DNA from: an uncultured Eubacteriales bacterium
GTDB taxonomy: Bacteria; Bacillota; Clostridia; Christensenellales; Borkfalkiaceae
Assembly (NCBI GenBank): GCA_902767225.1
Contig: CACXGN010000011.1
Span: 1 to 60,890 of the forward strand
DNA: 60,890 bases
Direction of reading: 5' to 3'
Shown: piece after piece, positions 16,972 through 27,526 of the stretch
Numbering within the stretch: the first letter of the stretch is position 1
Layout of the letters: each line of letters opens with the position of its first letter
Made by a program: the position numbers and the translations under genes
The notes under the pieces: model-generated
The model's input: the letters and a program-made list of their open reading frames with translations, nothing else
What the model was told of the DNA's origin: nothing
The model's database searches: none

Positions 16972-17703
16972 TTAATCGTTTTGATATTTTTCGGGAACGA
17001 AATTTTCGTAGATAATATTATCGGCTTTATTTTTTACCGCTTTTTCCGTTTTGCTATCTCTTACCGTCCAACAAAGTATGACTTTATCTTTCGTCTTTTT
17101 TTTGGGGAGCGGAAGCCCCGTGTAAGAATAACTTATAAAATCGGGCTTTATCAAAAAATCAAACGAAAGATTTTTAACAACGAACTTATTTATCGCCTTT
17201 TCGCCGAAAGCGTTTTCGTTTCCCAAGATCCCGCGGATAAACTCGGGCGCAAGTTTTTTAACTCTGTTTATATAAAAGGGGTTAAAGGACTGCACGGCAA
17301 ATTCGCCGTTATAATCTTTAAGCCTTTTAACCACGCTGTCTACCACGGTTTTATCCGGCTGATTTTTTATTTCGATAAGCAGCGGCGAACGGTTTTTCGC
17401 AATTTCTAACACTTCGTTAAAAGTGGGGATCTTTTCGTTTGTTCCCGATAGTCGCAGATTTTTAAGTTCGGCAAGGGATTTTTCATAAATAAAACCATCT
17501 TTGCCTGTCATTCGATTTAAAGTATTATCATGAAAACTTACGAGTTCATCGTCCGTGGTTTTATAAAGATCGATCTCTATCGGATAGTGCTTTTTTGCCG
17601 CAAGTTCGTATGCGGTAACCGAATTTTCAATAACGCCGTTACCCCAAAGCCCGCGATGAGCGATGGGGCGAGTTATTAGCCAACTGTCTTTTTCTATTCT
17701 CAT
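16972..17703 (-). CDS. Glycerophosphodiester phosphodiesterase
   Basis: A 243-residue cytosolic-type GDPD, hydrolysing glycerophosphodiesters from lipid turnover to sn-glycerol-3-phosphate and an alcohol. Catalytic motifs are visible: IAHRGLWG with the first histidine near residue 16, ENSVTAYELA, IEIDLYKTTDDELVSFHDNTLNR with the acidic metal ligands and the second histidine, and LLIEIKN near 113. No signal peptide is present. ATG at 17703 is preferred over GTG at 17709 because AAAAGG lies 7 nt upstream. It is monocistronic, divergent from lepA. Confidence 0.9.
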   Translation of the reverse strand: MRIEKDSWLITRPIAHRGLWGNGVIENSVTAYELAAKKHYPIEIDLYKTTDDELVSFHDNTLNRMTGKDGFIYEKSLAELKNLRLSGTNEKIPTFNEVLEIAKNRSPLLIEIKNQPDKTVVDSVVKRLKDYNGEFAVQSFNPFYINRVKKLAPEFIRGILGNENAFGEKAINKFVVKNLSFDFLIKPDFISYSYTGLPLPKKKTKDKVILCWTVRDSKTEKAVKNKADNIIYENFVPEKYQND

Positions 17704-17732
17704 ATTCACCTTTTTATTTGCTTTTTATTTAC

Positions 17733-17761
17733 TTGCAAATACGCCGTCTGTGTTATATAAT
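17733..17761 (+). promoter_or_regulatory. Sigma-A promoter of lepA
   Basis: TTGCAA-17 bp-TATAAT, with AAAAGG before the ATG at 17799. Confidence 0.65.
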
Positions 17762-17798
17762 TATTTAATCAAAGCAATTTTAAAACAAAAGGTATTTA

Positions 17799-19610
17799 AT
17801 GTCAATAGATAAAAGCAAAATCCGAAACTTCTGCATAATAGCGCATATCGATCACGGCAAATCCACGCTTGCGGACCGCCTTATGGAAAAAACGGGGCAG
17901 GTATCCGAGCGCGATATGGAAGATCAACTTTTAGACTCTATGGATTTAGAGCGAGAAAGGGGAATAACCATAAAACTAACGCCCGTTCGTATGTTTTATA
18001 AAGCCAAAGACGGAAACGAATATATATATAATCTTATCGATACCCCCGGGCACGTCGACTTTACGTATGAAGTTTCGCGCTCGCTTAAAGCGTGCGAAGG
18101 CGCGATACTTATCGTTGACGCAAGCCAAGGCGTTCAGGCGCAAACGCTTGCAAACGCATACCTTGCCATCGATAACGATTTAGAGATAATGCCAGTTATA
18201 AATAAAATTGATCTTCCGTCGGCAAATCCGGACGAAGCTGCCGCAGAAATTGAAGATATTTTGGGTGTGGACGCATCGGATGCTCCCAGAATTTCCGCAA
18301 AGAGCGGGCTTAACGTGGAAGAAGTTTTAGAGAGTGTTATAACCAAGATTCCGCCGCCCAAAGGGGACGACAGCGCGCCGCTTAAAGCGCTTATCTTCGA
18401 CAGTTATTACGATAATTTCAAGGGTGTTATCTGCTTTGTCAGAATAGTAGACGGCACGGTTAAGGTAGGCACAAGGATAAAAACCTTTATGTCCGACAAA
18501 CAGTTCGACGTAACCGAAGTGGGTATCTTCTCGCCTAAAATGACGCCGAAAGACAGCCTTTCCGCGGGCGAAGTAGGGTATATCGCCGCCAGCATAAAAA
18601 GTATCGAAGATACTGCGGTGGGCGACACTATAACCGAAGCGCAAAACCCCGCGAAAGAACCGCTCCCCGGCTATAAAAAGGCGCTGCCTATGGTCTTTTC
18701 GGGCGTGTTCCCGTTAGACGGCAGTAAGTTTAACGACCTTAAAGACGCGCTATTAAAGCTTAAACTTAACGACGCGGCACTCTCTATCGAGCCCGATAAC
18801 TCCGCCGCCTTGGGCTTCGGATTCAGATGCGGATTTTTGGGGCTGCTGCATATGGACGTTATTCAGGAAAGAATAGAGCGCGAATTCGATCTTGAAATTA
18901 TTACCACAGCGCCTTCGGTTTCTTATAAAGTTTATAAAACGGACGGCGCGGTATTGACGGTTGAAAACCCGACGCACCTGCCCCCGACCACCGAAATAGA
19001 CTATATGGAAGAGCCGATAATCTTCGCGGCGATATTTACCCCGCCCGAATATGTCGGACCAATTATGGAACTTTGCCAGAAAAAACGCGGCGTGTATAAA
19101 GATATGGTCTATCTCGATAAAACGAGAGTGCAGTTAAAATACGAACTTCCGCTTAACGAGATTATTTACGACTTTTTCGATAGCTTAAAATCCCGCACCA
19201 AGGGGTATGCGTCTTTTGATTACGAGCCAAAAGGTTACGCTAAGAGCGATCTTGTTAAACTCGATATGCTCTTAAACGGCGAGATATGCGACGCGCTATC
19301 TATTATAGTTCATAAAGATAAAGCGTATGAGCGCGGCAGACAGATAGCCGAACGCTTAAAAGAAGTTATTCCGCGCCAAATGTTCGAGATCCCGGTGCAG
19401 GCTGCTGTCGGCGGAAAAGTTATCGCAAGGGAAACGGTTAAAGCCTTCCGTAAAGACGTGCTTGCCAAGTGTTACGGCGGCGACGTAACCAGAAAGAAAA
19501 AACTTCTTGAAAAACAGAAAGAAGGTAAAAAGAAAATGCGCTCTATCGGAACGGTAGAAATCCCCTCCGAAGCGTTTATCGAAATACTTAAAACGGATAA
19601 CGATAATTAA
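17799..19610 (+). CDS. lepA: Elongation factor 4 (LepA)
   Basis: LepA/EF4 is a ribosomal GTPase that binds like EF-G and helps ribosome biogenesis or back-translocation. All GTPase motifs are canonical: P-loop AHIDHGKST near residue 14, switch [10 protein letters not shown] near 82, and NKIDLP near 136. The family-specific C-terminal domain ([20 protein letters not shown]) is intact, with total length 603 as usual. It contrasts with the degenerate EF-G paralogue at 33417. It is monocistronic, followed by its own terminator. Confidence 0.96.
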   Translation: MSIDKSKIRNFCIIAHIDHGKSTLADRLMEKTGQVSERDMEDQLLDSMDLERERGITIKLTPVRMFYKAKDGNEYIYNLIDTPGHVDFTYEVSRSLKACEGAILIVDASQGVQAQTLANAYLAIDNDLEIMPVINKIDLPSANPDEAAAEIEDILGVDASDAPRISAKSGLNVEEVLESVITKIPPPKGDDSAPLKALIFDSYYDNFKGVICFVRIVDGTVKVGTRIKTFMSDKQFDVTEVGIFSPKMTPKDSLSAGEVGYIAASIKSIEDTAVGDTITEAQNPAKEPLPGYKKALPMVFSGVFPLDGSKFNDLKDALLKLKLNDAALSIEPDNSAALGFGFRCGFLGLLHMDVIQERIEREFDLEIITTAPSVSYKVYKTDGAVLTVENPTHLPPTTEIDYMEEPIIFAAIFTPPEYVGPIMELCQKKRGVYKDMVYLDKTRVQLKYELPLNEIIYDFFDSLKSRTKGYASFDYEPKGYAKSDLVKLDMLLNGEICDALSIIVHKDKAYERGRQIAERLKEVIPRQMFEIPVQAAVGGKVIARETVKAFRKDVLAKCYGGDVTRKKKLLEKQKEGKKKMRSIGTVEIPSEAFIEILKTDNDN

Positions 19611-19636
19611 CGATAATTAAATAAAGCAAAATGCTA

Positions 19637-19667
19637 AAAACGGCGTGATATATGCACGCCGTTTTTT
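19637..19667 (+). terminator. Terminator of lepA
   Basis: Stem AACGGCGTG/CACGCCGTT followed by a T-run. Confidence 0.8.
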
Positions 19668-19706
19668 AACGTTTTAAAACTTGAATATTATATTTATAAT
19701 TATATA

Positions 19707-19735
19707 TTGACAAATGCTGGGGGTGGGAATATACT
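19707..19735 (+). promoter_or_regulatory. Sigma-A promoter of the large lipoprotein gene
   Basis: TTGACA-17 bp-TATACT. An in-frame ATG at 19707 lies within the promoter, confirming 19782 as the real start. Confidence 0.7.
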
Positions 19736-19781
19736 TTTTATAGATTTAAAACTCGATGAAAATAAATTAAGGAGAAAACGT

Positions 19782-22241
19782 ATGAAAAAATTACTCGGCA
19801 TCCTTGCGCTGTCGCTACTATTGCTCGTTTCTATTTTCGGGCTTGTAGCATGCGGCGGAGGACAAACCCCGTCCGGCGGAAACGGCGGAAACAGCGGAAA
19901 CGGCGGAAACGGCGGCAAAAACAACCAGCAGGAACCGGAACACTATTTAAATAAAGTCGAATCAATCGACGTAGCGTATCACGGACAATGGTGTTCGATC
20001 CACGGAGAGTATGAAAACGTTGAACAGCACTCTTTCGATTCCGTTAAATATTACGATAATAACGGCGACGAGATAAATCCGGACGATTTACAGGCAAGTA
20101 TCCACACGGGCTCATACAATATCGTTTTACCGCAGTATTCTTTCGATAAAATTTGTTCTGTTTGCGGCGCAAAACATGGATATAACAGCGATATGCAAAC
20201 CGAAGAAGCAGTTAAAGAGATAACCGCAAAATTAGTTAAGCCTTTAACCGATACGGATAGTTTTTTCGGCGACGCAATTGCCGTAGATTATTCTCCCGTT
20301 AGAAACTTTTACGTGCATAAGGGGGACTCTGTCGATCCTTACGGCGACATTAACGTTTACTTTATCGATAATTTGTTTTATTTGACAGATGACGGTGATC
20401 AAGACGATAAAGGACTAACAAGTCTAACGCAAAGATGGAAGGGCTTTTTGGAAGATTATTTCGAATACCTTTCAAATCCCGACACTTCGGACAGTTTTTT
20501 GGAAGGCAAAGATATAAATCACGGCATGAGCACTTGGATCTATTCCAATATATCCTACGAAGGAAGCGGCAGGCTTATAGAAGCCATCACTACTACTATT
20601 GACGGCGAGTCTGTTATGGAAGGCTGTTTTGTCGGTGAAAAATCTCACACGGTAGTTAGCGTGGGCGACGAATATCTTTTAACAATTCCCGTCAAATACG
20701 GCAGGCTTGCAAAAAATGCCGACGAAACCAAGTATATAAACGAGCTTACCGAACAGTTTGATATTTATGACGGAGAGATCCGTATCCGTTTCGATTCTGC
20801 ATATCGTATAATGGGCGCAAGAAGCGTATACAACGTTTATGAAGAAAACGGCGGTTACGCCACTTACAGGTTTAGCAGTAGCTGGATAATTAGGGGCAAT
20901 TATAGAGATTTCAGTTATCCGGAATTTAGCCTAGCCACTTATAACGCAATAAAAGATACCGCATATACTTCTCATGCAGACGATATAAAAACCCTTGACG
21001 AACGTATGGCGGCGGAAGAGAATATCTACCTTTCCGTAGTCAACAAAGAAGAAAAAATCGATATCCTGCCGAACGTTATTGCGGGCGTAATAAACGAAAA
21101 GGAAGAAAAAATTTACGCCAAAAAATCAGAAGACGGCACTTATAGTTACGTGATTTGGTCTTCTGACGACGATATTTCGGATAAAGCGACCGTTCGTGCC
21201 AACACAAAAACGGGAACAAAAGAAGAAATTTTGGGCTTGTTTGACTATATCGCTACAATAAAAGAAATTGAAAACGCTGTAGGACAATCGAGTATTTATG
21301 CAAATTTACAATATAAATATAATTTTGCCGATGAAGTATACTCTACATCAGGCTACTGGCATATAGAAGTCAATATTGCTTATTGCGTATATAATAATAA
21401 AATATCTTTATACTCTAAAGACGCCGGCACGCTTACTTGGCTGGCTGGATATGAAATAGACGACGAGTCTTATTGGTCTTTTTCTGTAGAAAAAAGTTAT
21501 CAAGTAGGTTTGATAGAAAGCGCATGGGCGCACGAACACACCTTTGACGAAACCACTTGGGAATCGGACGAAGATTACCACTGGCACCCCGCAACCTGCG
21601 GACATAGCGACGCCGTAGTAAAAGAAGCGCACGCGTTCGGCGAATGGACTGTTTCAACCCCCGGAAGCATGAGTTACACCGAAATGCCGAAGTCTATAAT
21701 CTCCGTTCAGGAAGTTAAGGGCACCAAATACCGTGAATGCGCTTGCGGATATAGGCAAGAAGAAAGCTTCTCTTCGGAAAGAAGGGATTTAGAAGATTAT
21801 AGCGAAATCCTTAACTGGATGAAAACCGCAACCGCAAAGAGCGAAATAAACTTCGTTTCGGATACGCATCTAGATCCGTTTGCCGCAATGCCTTATAGCA
21901 CGATAGAAGAAGACGTATATACTTCGGGCGACGCGAACTTTAACTCGGTATTAAACAGCGTTTATTTCGATAGCGACTTCGTTTCAAACGTTATCAGCGG
22001 TTACGATAGAACGGTATTTAGCGTATACGAATCGGGAGACACGATACTTAAAGCGGAATTCGAATTGACAAACCGTATTACCGATAACGGAGTTAATTAT
22101 AACCACGGCTATCATTACGTTCTATACGTAGTCGACGGATACGTTTTGCTTACGCGTAACGGAGTTCACTATAACTTTAATACGGCTAAAAACGAAACGA
22201 CCGAACGCGCGCACAGTTTCGTTATGAAACATCAACACTAA
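19782..22241 (+). CDS. Large secreted lipoprotein, unknown function
   Basis: An 819-residue protein. Residues 1-25 are a lipoprotein signal ending in a LVAC lipobox, followed by a Gly/Asn/Ser-rich flexible linker to about 45. The rest is polar and beta-rich without a family I recognise. Near residues 585-620 lies a His/Cys-rich module (DYHWHPATCGH, then KEAHAF) that recurs in the leucine-rich-repeat lipoprotein at 56569 and may bind metal; CACGYRQEE follows. The start has AAGGAGAAAA upstream. It is expected on the outer face of the membrane. Ends at the terminator at 22265. Confidence 0.75.
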   Translation: MKKLLGILALSLLLLVSIFGLVACGGGQTPSGGNGGNSGNGGNGGKNNQQEPEHYLNKVESIDVAYHGQWCSIHGEYENVEQHSFDSVKYYDNNGDEINPDDLQASIHTGSYNIVLPQYSFDKICSVCGAKHGYNSDMQTEEAVKEITAKLVKPLTDTDSFFGDAIAVDYSPVRNFYVHKGDSVDPYGDINVYFIDNLFYLTDDGDQDDKGLTSLTQRWKGFLEDYFEYLSNPDTSDSFLEGKDINHGMSTWIYSNISYEGSGRLIEAITTTIDGESVMEGCFVGEKSHTVVSVGDEYLLTIPVKYGRLAKNADETKYINELTEQFDIYDGEIRIRFDSAYRIMGARSVYNVYEENGGYATYRFSSSWIIRGNYRDFSYPEFSLATYNAIKDTAYTSHADDIKTLDERMAAEENIYLSVVNKEEKIDILPNVIAGVINEKEEKIYAKKSEDGTYSYVIWSSDDDISDKATVRANTKTGTKEEILGLFDYIATIKEIENAVGQSSIYANLQYKYNFADEVYSTSGYWHIEVNIAYCVYNNKISLYSKDAGTLTWLAGYEIDDESYWSFSVEKSYQVGLIESAWAHEHTFDETTWESDEDYHWHPATCGHSDAVVKEAHAFGEWTVSTPGSMSYTEMPKSIISVQEVKGTKYRECACGYRQEESFSSERRDLEDYSEILNWMKTATAKSEINFVSDTHLDPFAAMPYSTIEEDVYTSGDANFNSVLNSVYFDSDFVSNVISGYDRTVFSVYESGDTILKAEFELTNRITDNGVNYNHGYHYVLYVVDGYVLLTRNGVHYNFNTAKNETTERAHSFVMKHQH

Positions 22242-22264
22242 CGCTATAAAAAAAATCGGTATAA

Positions 22265-22295
22265 AAAAACTCGGCTTTTTAAGCCGAGTTTTTGT
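22265..22295 (+). terminator. Intrinsic terminator
   Basis: 13-bp stem AAAAACTCGGCTT/AAGCCGAGTTTTT with a 3-nt loop. Confidence 0.88.
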
Positions 22296-22314
22296 TTTAT
22301 CGCCCGATAATGTA

Positions 22315-22343
22315 TTGACTTTATATTGCGGGTGGTTTAAAAT
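22315..22343 (+). promoter_or_regulatory. Sigma-A promoter of hemW
   Basis: TTGACT-17 bp-TAAAAT, with an AGGGG ribosome-binding site before the ATG at 22371. Confidence 0.65.
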
Positions 22344-22370
22344 TAAAGTATCAATTTTTCAGGGGTAAAT

Positions 22371-23480
22371 ATGGCCGGAATTTACGTTCACATACCTTTT
22401 TGCAAGAGCAAATGCACTTATTGCGACTTTGCGTCTTTTCCGAAAGAGATCGGAAAAACGGAGAGTTATTTTGCCTGCCTTTACAGAGAGACGGAAGGGC
22501 GGGGAAAGGCGCTAAAAAACAAAGTTTTCGACACGATATATTTTGGCGGCGGCACGCCGTCAATCGTTCCCGCGAAGTTTATCGCAGGCGAGATAAGGCA
22601 GATAAAAAAGTTTTTCAATCTTGCTAAAAATCCGGAGATAACCATAGAACTTAACCCCGGCACGGTAGATAGCGAAAAGATAAAAGCATATAAGTCTGTC
22701 GGGATAAACAGGTTTTCAATAGGGCTTCAAACGGGGTATGACGATCAACTTAAAGAACTTAACCGTATCCACACGGCGAAAGACTTTTTAACCACGTGCA
22801 ATTTACTTAAAGGCGAAAACATTAGCGCGGACATTTTGATAGGACTTAAAAATCAGACTGCGGAGCAAGTGAAAAAGACGATCGACTTAGCGCTTGCCGG
22901 CGGTGTGAAGCATATTTCTATGTATGCCTTAACGCCCGAAGTGGGAACGCCGATTTACACCGATTATCTTAACGGTGAATTACTTTCCGACGACGAAGTT
23001 GCGGATATTTACGACGCGGCAAGAAGTTACCTTGCGGAAAAGGGGATATATAGATACGAAGTTTCTAACTTTGCCGCTCACGGCTTTGAGTCTCGCCACA
23101 ACTATAACTACTGGCAGCGCGGGGAATATATAGGGCTGGGCGTTTCGGCGTCTTCTTTTATAGACGGAAGAAGGTTCACTAACACCTTTAACTTAAACGA
23201 ATATATGAACGCCGTAATATACAACAAAACGCCCGAAATATCCAACGAAGAAATATCGGGCGACGACGCGGAATTTGAATTTATTATGCTTTCCCTTCGC
23301 ACGGAAAAGGGTATGGACGTAGAAAAGTTTAACAAAGAGTTTTCGGCGGACTTTAAGACTAAATACGCGGCGGCTGTAAAAAAGAACGAAAAGTATACAG
23401 AATTTATCGGCAATTATTTCAGAATCAAAGACGAATATTTATACGTTCAAAACTCGATCGTTACCGACTTTTTAAGATAA
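22371..23480 (+). CDS. hemW: Radical SAM heme chaperone HemW
   Basis: A 369-residue radical SAM protein of the HemN/HemW group. The 4Fe-4S motif is C11-x3-C15-x2-C18 in HIPFCKSKCTYCDF; FGGGTPS near residue 62 and the C-terminal HemN_C-like region (ETRKYNYW-type motif here SRHNYNYWQRGEYIGLG near 242) follow. The family in Firmicutes is best explained as the heme chaperone HemW rather than an oxygen-independent coproporphyrinogen oxidase, because it is short and CxxxCxxC is not followed by the extra HemN cysteine. lepA lies upstream with one gene between, echoing the common lepA-hemW pairing. Confidence 0.9.
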   Translation: MAGIYVHIPFCKSKCTYCDFASFPKEIGKTESYFACLYRETEGRGKALKNKVFDTIYFGGGTPSIVPAKFIAGEIRQIKKFFNLAKNPEITIELNPGTVDSEKIKAYKSVGINRFSIGLQTGYDDQLKELNRIHTAKDFLTTCNLLKGENISADILIGLKNQTAEQVKKTIDLALAGGVKHISMYALTPEVGTPIYTDYLNGELLSDDEVADIYDAARSYLAEKGIYRYEVSNFAAHGFESRHNYNYWQRGEYIGLGVSASSFIDGRRFTNTFNLNEYMNAVIYNKTPEISNEEISGDDAEFEFIMLSLRTEKGMDVEKFNKEFSADFKTKYAAAVKKNEKYTEFIGNYFRIKDEYLYVQNSIVTDFLR

Positions 23481-23486
23481 ACGCTA

Positions 23487-23514
23487 TTGACTTTTTATAT
23501 GTCTATGGTAAAAT
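23487..23514 (+). promoter_or_regulatory. Sigma-A promoter
   Basis: TTGACT-16 bp-TAAAAT, upstream of an AAAGGAG ribosome-binding site and the ATG at 23546. Confidence 0.6.
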
Positions 23515-23545
23515 AATATTACTATTTTATGATAAAGGAGAAAAA

Positions 23546-24928
23546 ATGAAACATCTTTTCAAAAAGGTATTTACACCTTTGATCGCTTTTTTGCTTATCG
23601 CGTGTTTTGCGTTTACTTTTGCCGCTTGCGATAATATCGATAAGGGCGCGTCCGCAGGGCTTTCATACGAACTTTTGGAAGCAAAAGACGGATATGCGGT
23701 AACCGGTATCGGCAGTTTTACCGGCGAAGATCTTATATTGACCGAAAACTACAACGGCTTGCCCGTTAAAGAAGTTAAAAACGGCGCGTTTAGCGGCAAA
23801 ACCGAACTTCAAAGCGTTAAAATCCCGAATAGCATAAAGAGCATAGGCGAAAGCGCGTTCGCAGGCTGCACGGGGTTGGAAAAGTTTGAATTTTTAGGTT
23901 CTATTATTGACTGGCAAAAAATCCAAAAAGCCGAAGGTTGGAAGAGCGGAACGCCGTTTAATAAACTTTTATGCGCGGAAGGAACTCTCGATCTCAATAA
24001 GACTTACACATTAAAAAACAACAAAATTTACGAGATGGTTTCGGATAAGACCATAGAACTTTTCCAAGATAGCGAACTTTTAACCGGACTTTCCGTCGGT
24101 TCTACCGTTATGAACGACGCCGGTATTTACGGCAGGTTGGATTACGGCGGAACGGCTGAAAGCCTTGCATACTATAACTACTTAAAACTTTCGCAATGGC
24201 ATGCAAATCCGTCTATAATCGATCTTACCACTCACGAACTTAACGGAACTTACACGGTAGACGGAGATATTCATACTTATAAAAACGACTGCAAGGTGAT
24301 AAGAGTTGATAAGTCTAAAAAAGAAGTATATCTCGAACTCGATTCTTCTAAGGTAGAGGCGTCTTCGGGGTCTACCACTTCCGATCACCCGCACCATCTT
24401 ATCGAAAAAGAGTTTGCATATTCGCCCAAGTTCGGCGAACTTAGCGAACTTAAATTAAGCTTTAACTTCAACGTTGAAAAGTTTGAAAATTACGGCGCGT
24501 ATAGCGGCGGTCAGGCGGCGCAATGCTCGTGGTATTTCTATCTTGCCAACGAAGATAACTCCGAGTCTATGTTCTTCGGCTTTAACGTGTTTGACGACAG
24601 GTGGGATATTTACGGCAAAAATCCCGCAGAGGCAGGGGACTACGTAGGCTGGGAAGAAAACGCAAACAACGCCGTCTTAAAAATGGCAAGATCGCGCTGG
24701 GCGGATTTTACGAGAGTTTCCGTCGGAACAACTTATAACGTTGAAATCGACGTTTTGGAACTTTTGGACGAAGGTATTGCAAATCTTAAAAACAAGTATT
24801 CGCAATACAGCGTTAATAAAGACGATCTTCGTATTTATAGCTTTAACTTCGGTTGGGAAATGCCGAACATCAAATCTGTTAACGGTATAGCCATTTCCGA
24901 TATGAGCGTTCTTGCGACTTACAAATAA
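23546..24928 (+). CDS. Lipoprotein with a short BspA-type leucine-rich repeat
   Basis: A 460-residue lipoprotein: signal residues 1-27 with a FAAC lipobox. Residues about 45-120 contain two BspA/Treponema-type LRR units (LPVKEVKNGAFSGKTELQSV, then IPNSIKSIGESAFAGCTGLE). The remaining ~330 residues are a beta-rich domain of unknown function, possibly a carbohydrate- or ligand-binding sandwich (inference only). It is surface-exposed by prediction and transcribed alone between its own promoter and a terminator. Related LRR units, in larger number, occur in the gene at 56569. Confidence 0.78.
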   Translation: MKHLFKKVFTPLIAFLLIACFAFTFAACDNIDKGASAGLSYELLEAKDGYAVTGIGSFTGEDLILTENYNGLPVKEVKNGAFSGKTELQSVKIPNSIKSIGESAFAGCTGLEKFEFLGSIIDWQKIQKAEGWKSGTPFNKLLCAEGTLDLNKTYTLKNNKIYEMVSDKTIELFQDSELLTGLSVGSTVMNDAGIYGRLDYGGTAESLAYYNYLKLSQWHANPSIIDLTTHELNGTYTVDGDIHTYKNDCKVIRVDKSKKEVYLELDSSKVEASSGSTTSDHPHHLIEKEFAYSPKFGELSELKLSFNFNVEKFENYGAYSGGQAAQCSWYFYLANEDNSESMFFGFNVFDDRWDIYGKNPAEAGDYVGWEENANNAVLKMARSRWADFTRVSVGTTYNVEIDVLELLDEGIANLKNKYSQYSVNKDDLRIYSFNFGWEMPNIKSVNGIAISDMSVLATYK

Positions 24929-24941
24929 TAAAAAAATAAAG

Positions 24942-24974
24942 GCGGGCTCGGAAAACCGAGCCCGCAATTTTTTT
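24942..24974 (+). terminator. Intrinsic terminator
   Basis: 10-bp stem GCGGGCTCGG/CCGAGCCCGC, AAAA loop, then an interrupted T-run. Confidence 0.88.
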
Positions 24975-25093
24975 ATTTGATAGAGGGATCAAAAAATTTC
25001 GGTTTTTTTCTTTATTTTTCTGCGGCAGTAAGTTATAATAATATATAATAAGTTATTCTGTCTGTCGTTTTTCGGCAAAAGGAGACGCGTTTA

Positions 25094-26407
25094 ATGAATA
25101 AAGTTTATATCGCTATGAGTGCCGACGTGCTTCATCAAGGGCATATCAATATTATAAACGAAGGCAAAAAATACGGCGACGTTATTATCGGGCTTTTGAC
25201 CGATAAGGCGATCGCTTCTTATAAAAGACTACCTATTCTTTCTTACGACGAAAGAAAGGTCATATTTGAAAACCTTAAAGGCGTAACCGAAGTTGTTCCG
25301 CAAAACACGTTGGATTATTCCGAAAACTTAAACGCTATAAAGCCGGACTATGTTGTTCACGGGGACGATTGGCGTTCGGGCGTTCAAAAGATAGTCCGCG
25401 AAAACGTTATAAACACCCTTTCTAAATGGGGCGGAAAACTTATCGAAGTGCCATACACCAAAGATGTTAGTTGCACCGAAATGGAAAAAAAAGTGCGTGA
25501 GTTCAGCAACACTCCCGATAACCGCAGAGCAAAATTAAGGCGTATGCTCGAATTAAAGCCATACGTGAACGTTATGGAAGCGTCTAACGGGCTTACGGGA
25601 CTTATCTGCGAAAACACAAAATATATCGACGAAGAAAAGGGCGTTGAAAGAGAGTTCGACGGTATGTGGGTGTCTTCGCTTTGCGATTCTTCTTTTAAAG
25701 GTAAACCCGATATCGAACTCGTCGATTTAACGTCGAGAATAAACACTATCGAAGAAATTATGGAAGTTACCACAAAACCCATAATTCTCGACGGCGACAC
25801 AGGCGGAAAGACCGAACACTTTGCATATAACGTTAAAACGCTTGAAAGATTAGGCGTTTCGGCGATAATCATAGAAGATAAAACCGGATTAAAACAAAAT
25901 TCGCTTTTCGGCACGGAAGCAAAACAGGTTTTAGACGATCCGCAGGCTTTTGCCGCTAAAATAAGAGCGGGAAAAACGGCGCAAGTAACCAAAGACTTTT
26001 TGATTTTCGCCCGTATAGAAGCGCTTATCGCCGGATACGGTATAGACGAGGCGATAAAAAGGGCTAAGATCTATATCGAAGAAGGTGGAGCGGACGGTAT
26101 TATGATCCACTCTAAGGAAAAAGACGGCGCGGAGATAAAAGAATTTTTAAGAAGATTCAGAGAATATTCGAAAGATATTCCGGTAATTTTAGTTCCCACG
26201 TCTTATAATCAGTTCACCGAAGAAGAACTTGCGGGCTGGGGCGCGAATATCATTATCCACGCAAACCATATGCTTCGTAGCGCATATCCCGCTATGAAAA
26301 AGTGCGCGGAGTCCGTTTTAGAGCATCATAGGTCGAAAGAAGCATCCGAACAGTATTGCATAGGTATTAAAGAAGTTTTGGCGCTTATTCCCGGCACGAA
26401 GGCATAA
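25094..26407 (+). CDS. pepM: Phosphoenolpyruvate mutase with N-terminal cytidylyltransferase domain
   Basis: A 437-residue bifunctional protein. Residues ~1-135 form a TagD-type nucleotidyltransferase ([10 protein letters not shown] with the HxGH motif near 13-16, and VHGDDWRSG near 89). Residues ~150-437 are phosphoenolpyruvate mutase, which makes the C-P bond by converting PEP to phosphonopyruvate; the diagnostic [10 protein letters not shown] (EDKxxxxxNS) is near 259. PEP mutase is the entry point of phosphonate synthesis. Fusions of a cytidylyltransferase to PepM are known and suggest CMP-activation of a phosphonate. A Shine-Dalgarno AAAGGAG precedes the ATG. It begins a tight three-gene operon. 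Confidence 0.92.
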   Translation: MNKVYIAMSADVLHQGHINIINEGKKYGDVIIGLLTDKAIASYKRLPILSYDERKVIFENLKGVTEVVPQNTLDYSENLNAIKPDYVVHGDDWRSGVQKIVRENVINTLSKWGGKLIEVPYTKDVSCTEMEKKVREFSNTPDNRRAKLRRMLELKPYVNVMEASNGLTGLICENTKYIDEEKGVEREFDGMWVSSLCDSSFKGKPDIELVDLTSRINTIEEIMEVTTKPIILDGDTGGKTEHFAYNVKTLERLGVSAIIIEDKTGLKQNSLFGTEAKQVLDDPQAFAAKIRAGKTAQVTKDFLIFARIEALIAGYGIDEAIKRAKIYIEEGGADGIMIHSKEKDGAEIKEFLRRFREYSKDIPVILVPTSYNQFTEEELAGWGANIIIHANHMLRSAYPAMKKCAESVLEHHRSKEASEQYCIGIKEVLALIPGTKA

Positions 26408-26415
26408 GGAGAAAT

Positions 26416-27525
26416 ATGGTAGACACGTTAAGTTTTTATAACTCGCTTATCAATAATTCGATCGATTTTTTCACGGGCGTTCCCGATTCGCTTTTATCGG
26501 ACTTTTGCGCCTGCGTTAAAGAAAACTCTCCGAAAGAGAAAAACGTTATCACCGCAAACGAAGGTAACGCCGTCGCTATGGCGGCAGGGTATCATTTATC
26601 TACGGGTAGAATAGGTTGCGTTTATATGCAAAACTCGGGCGAAGGCAACGCGGTAAACCCATTGCTTTCGCTATGCGATAAAGAAGTTTATTCTATCCCG
26701 CTTTTAATGATAATCGGCTGGCGCGGAGAACCCGGCAAGCACGACGAACCCCAACACGTTAAGCAAGGCAAGGTAACCCTTTCGCTTTTAGAAGCAATGG
26801 GAATAAAATATATCGTGTTATCTGAAAACTACGCGGAAGAACTATCTGCCGCAATAAAATATATCAAAGAAAATTCCGAACCTTTTGCGCTCGTTATTAA
26901 AAAAGGGCTTTTCAGTCCGTATAAAATTTCAAAGGCAAAATACGATTATCCGCTTACAAGAGAGGCGGCGCTTAAAGTTTTGCTCGGCAATTTACAAAAA
27001 GACGATATTATCGTTTCTACCACCGGCAAAACTTCGCGTGAGATTTTTGAAATAAGAGAGGCAAACGGCGAAGGTCACTCAAACGACTTTTTGACGGTTG
27101 GCTCAATGGGGCACACCGCGTCTATCGCATACGGCGTTTCGATCGGAACGGATAAAAACGTTTGGTGTATTGACGGCGACGGATCGTTTATCATGCACAT
27201 GGGCGGTATGGCGGTTATAGGCTCTAAACTTCCGAAAAACTTTAAGTATATATTAAACGATAACCACGCGCACGAATCCGTAGGCGGTCAGCCCACTTGT
27301 TCGGCTTCTTTGGATATTCCCGCGATTTTAAAAGCGTGCGGATTTAAAGACGTTTTGGTCGCCGAAACCGAAGAAGAAATAAAGGCGGGCGTCAATAAAC
27401 TTAAAGATGAATCGGGCGTCGCGATGGTGCTTCGCACAAGGCAAGGATCGAGAGAAGATCTCGGAAGACCTACGACCACACCTATCGAAAACAAAATAGC
27501 GTTAATGAAAAAGTTGGGCGAATAA
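26416..27525 (+). CDS. aepY: Phosphonopyruvate decarboxylase
   Basis: This 369-residue thiamine-diphosphate enzyme decarboxylates phosphonopyruvate to phosphonoacetaldehyde, the irreversible step that pulls the unfavourable PEP mutase reaction forward. The N-terminal PYR domain includes VITANEGNAVAMAAGYHL (catalytic Glu) near 43-60. The C-terminal PP domain has the ThDP motif GDGSFIMHMGG...NDNHAHESVGGQPT around 254-295. Length and domain order match known Ppd enzymes. It starts 9 nt after the pepM stop with an AAGGAG ribosome-binding site and ends 2 nt before the next start. Confidence 0.93.
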   Translation: MVDTLSFYNSLINNSIDFFTGVPDSLLSDFCACVKENSPKEKNVITANEGNAVAMAAGYHLSTGRIGCVYMQNSGEGNAVNPLLSLCDKEVYSIPLLMIIGWRGEPGKHDEPQHVKQGKVTLSLLEAMGIKYIVLSENYAEELSAAIKYIKENSEPFALVIKKGLFSPYKISKAKYDYPLTREAALKVLLGNLQKDDIIVSTTGKTSREIFEIREANGEGHSNDFLTVGSMGHTASIAYGVSIGTDKNVWCIDGDGSFIMHMGGMAVIGSKLPKNFKYILNDNHAHESVGGQPTCSASLDIPAILKACGFKDVLVAETEEEIKAGVNKLKDESGVAMVLRTRQGSREDLGRPTTTPIENKIALMKKLGE

Positions 27526-27526
27526 A

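Noticed and set aside
16981..17409. 142-residue plus-strand ORF opposite the GDPD gene
   Set aside because: It is antisense to a gene with intact catalytic motifs and has no promoter or ribosome-binding site.
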